From contig DDSR01000240.1 in NCBI GenBank assembly GCA_002343455.1, forward strand, positions 1 through 5,996: a stretch of 5,996 nt of DNA. Direction: 5' to 3'. The position numbers and the translations under genes are program-made. This DNA is from Deltaproteobacteria bacterium UBA2385. GTDB taxonomy: Bacteria > Myxococcota_A > UBA796 > UBA2385. The notes under the pieces are model-generated. The model was not told the DNA's origin. It saw nothing but the letters and a program-made list of their open reading frames with translations, and searched no databases. Positions 5,205 to 5,996 of the stretch are shown here, in pieces. Position 1 is the stretch's first letter; the number at the start of each line of letters is the position of its first letter.

Positions 5205-5947
5205 CCCTGCTCCCGCAGGCGGGCGGCGGCGGTGGCAGCGAGGCTGGCCAGCGGCGACTCGGGGTGGGCGACCTGGAAGGCCTCGAAGGCGGCGGCGGCC
5301 TCGGGCCCGCGGCCGGACAGCTCCAGGAAGCGCGCGGCCTCGTACAGGCTGCGCTGCGCGGCGTAATCCTTGCGGGCCCCGGCGTGCTGGGTCAGCACGG
5401 CGACGGCCTCGTCCACCTTGCCCTGGTCGAAGAGCACCCCGGACAGCCCGCTGGCAGAGGCCCAGCCGAGCTCGCCGTCCTCGCCCCGCTCGTGGGCCTT
5501 GGTCCAGGCTTCGAGCTGCTTGTCGGGGAGCTCGGCCGCCTGGTAGGCGCGGGCGGCGTGGATCCAGGCATAGGTCCCGCCGGGACCCTTGGTGCGGGCG
5601 CCGATCTCGGCCAGCAGCCGCCCGCCCTCGGTGGCCTGCGCCTTGACCATGGCCGGGTTCTCGGCGTGGGTCTCGATGCCCGCCCGCAAGGTCCGAAGCA
5701 CCCGCTCGACCTCGGCGTGGGAGGCCTGGAGCTGCTCGGTCTGGTGATTTCTCCAGGTGCCCCAGGCCAGGACGGTCAGCAGGACGGCCACCATCGCCGC
5801 GATGCCATGCCGCCAGTAGCCGTAGAAGGCGTTGGCGACGACCATCTGCGCCTTGAAGAGGGCGTCCTCTTCCCGGCCCGGGAAGGCGGGCAGGGGCGGC
5901 AGGTTCTCGGCGCCCGGGGCGGGCTTCGGCTCTTCGGGGTTGGACAC
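5201..5947 (-). CDS. YfgM-like, membrane-anchored TPR-type protein
   Basis: The protein is 248 aa. A Pro/Glu-rich cytoplasmic leader (1-45) is followed by one membrane helix at about 47-65 (WRHGIAAMVAVLLTVLAWGTW) and a periplasmic helical domain. That domain has TPR-like helix pairs at about 126-150 (AWIHAARAYQAAELPDKQLEAWTKA), 164-187 and 199-227 (LYEAARFLELSGRGPEAAAAFEAF). The layout matches YfgM and the related TPR_21-type proteins, single-pass ancillary subunits near SecYEG that help periplasmic chaperones. The gene order YfgM then BamB is a recurrent proteobacterial arrangement, usually followed or preceded by der, which is not in the window. The start is a GTG at 5947, chosen because AGGAG (5953-5957) lies 5 nt upstream. 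The frame stays open to the window end, so a longer N-terminus cannot be excluded. The stop overlaps the next start by 4 nt. Confidence 0.8.
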   Translation of the reverse strand: MSNPEEPKPAPGAENLPPLPAFPGREEDALFKAQMVVANAFYGYWRHGIAAMVAVLLTVLAWGTWRNHQTEQLQASHAEVERVLRTLRAGIETHAENPAMVKAQATEGGRLLAEIGARTKGPGGTYAWIHAARAYQAAELPDKQLEAWTKAHERGEDGELGWASASGLSGVLFDQGKVDEAVAVLTQHAGARKDYAAQRSLYEAARFLELSGRGPEAAAAFEAFQVAHPESPLASLAATAAARLREQG

Positions 5948-5952
5948 ATCGG

Positions 5953-5957
5953 CTCCT
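5953..5957 (-). promoter_or_regulatory. Ribosome binding site fixing the GTG start at 5947
   Basis: AGGAG on the minus strand with a 5-nt spacer to GTG. An ATG two bases upstream (5947-5949) is in another frame, so this site supports the GTG as the real start. Confidence 0.65.
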
Positions 5958-5996
5958 GAGGACAGGCCGCTGTAATCGGAAACAGCGGGGGGGGCA
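5958..5996. other. Window edge with G-tract; no feature beyond an open frame
   Basis: This is the leader region of the leftward operon, ending in an 8-base G run one dinucleotide from the edge. No convincing -35/-10 pair is visible, so the operon promoter, or further upstream operon genes, probably lies outside. Confidence 0.5.

Noticed and set aside
3729..5366. A 545-codon open frame on the plus strand
   Set aside because: It is antisense to the beta-propeller gene, whose blade motifs are unmistakable. The product is Ala/Gly/Val/His-rich without structure.
5264..5959. A 231-codon plus-strand frame opposite the TPR-like gene
   Set aside because: It is a Gly/Leu-rich shadow. The minus strand has a membrane helix, helix pairs, a ribosome binding site and a 4-nt operon overlap.

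Overview
The window is about 6 kb of high-GC DNA. It probably comes from a Gram-negative bacterium, because it carries an MCE/MlaD-type envelope lipid-transport protein and a YfgM-like plus BamB-like outer-membrane assembly pair. The GC bias and the style of the proteins suggest Myxococcota or another deltaproteobacterial-type lineage. That is an inference: no rRNA or other phylogenetic marker is present. Both ends of the sequence are G-rich homopolymer tracts, which looks like a contig breaking at low-complexity sequence.

Layout, left to right. Positions 1-483 (+) hold the C-terminal part of a secreted, probably lipoprotein-type protein of unknown function, followed by a stem-loop. Positions 484-863 contain no convincing gene. 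Positions 864-1802 (-) encode a solute-binding-fold protein (NMT1/SsuA type) with no signal peptide, visibly lower in GC than the right half of the window. It has its own promoter-like hexamers, a 17-bp palindrome over the -10, and a strong ribosome binding site. It is bracketed by a 27-bp imperfect direct repeat (826-852 and 1889-1915). Positions 1929-2558 (-) encode an uncharacterised protein with a C-terminal membrane anchor. It diverges by 50 bp from the MlaD-family gene at 2609-3538 (+). That gene converges, with a 3-bp gap, on a leftward three-gene block: a TPR-like membrane-anchored protein (5947-5201), a BamB-like beta-propeller (5204-3942) and a small charged hypothetical protein (3952-3542).

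The three leftward genes overlap by 4 and 11 nt and are very probably one translationally coupled operon. Its YfgM-BamB order is a known arrangement in proteobacteria, so the job is likely periplasmic handling or outer-membrane insertion of proteins. The convergent MlaD-type protein points to lipid movement across the same envelope. The most unusual part of the window is the repeat-bracketed, lower-GC gene at 826-1915, which has the layout of an inserted cassette. No known mobile-element enzyme, CRISPR array or RNA gene was seen.
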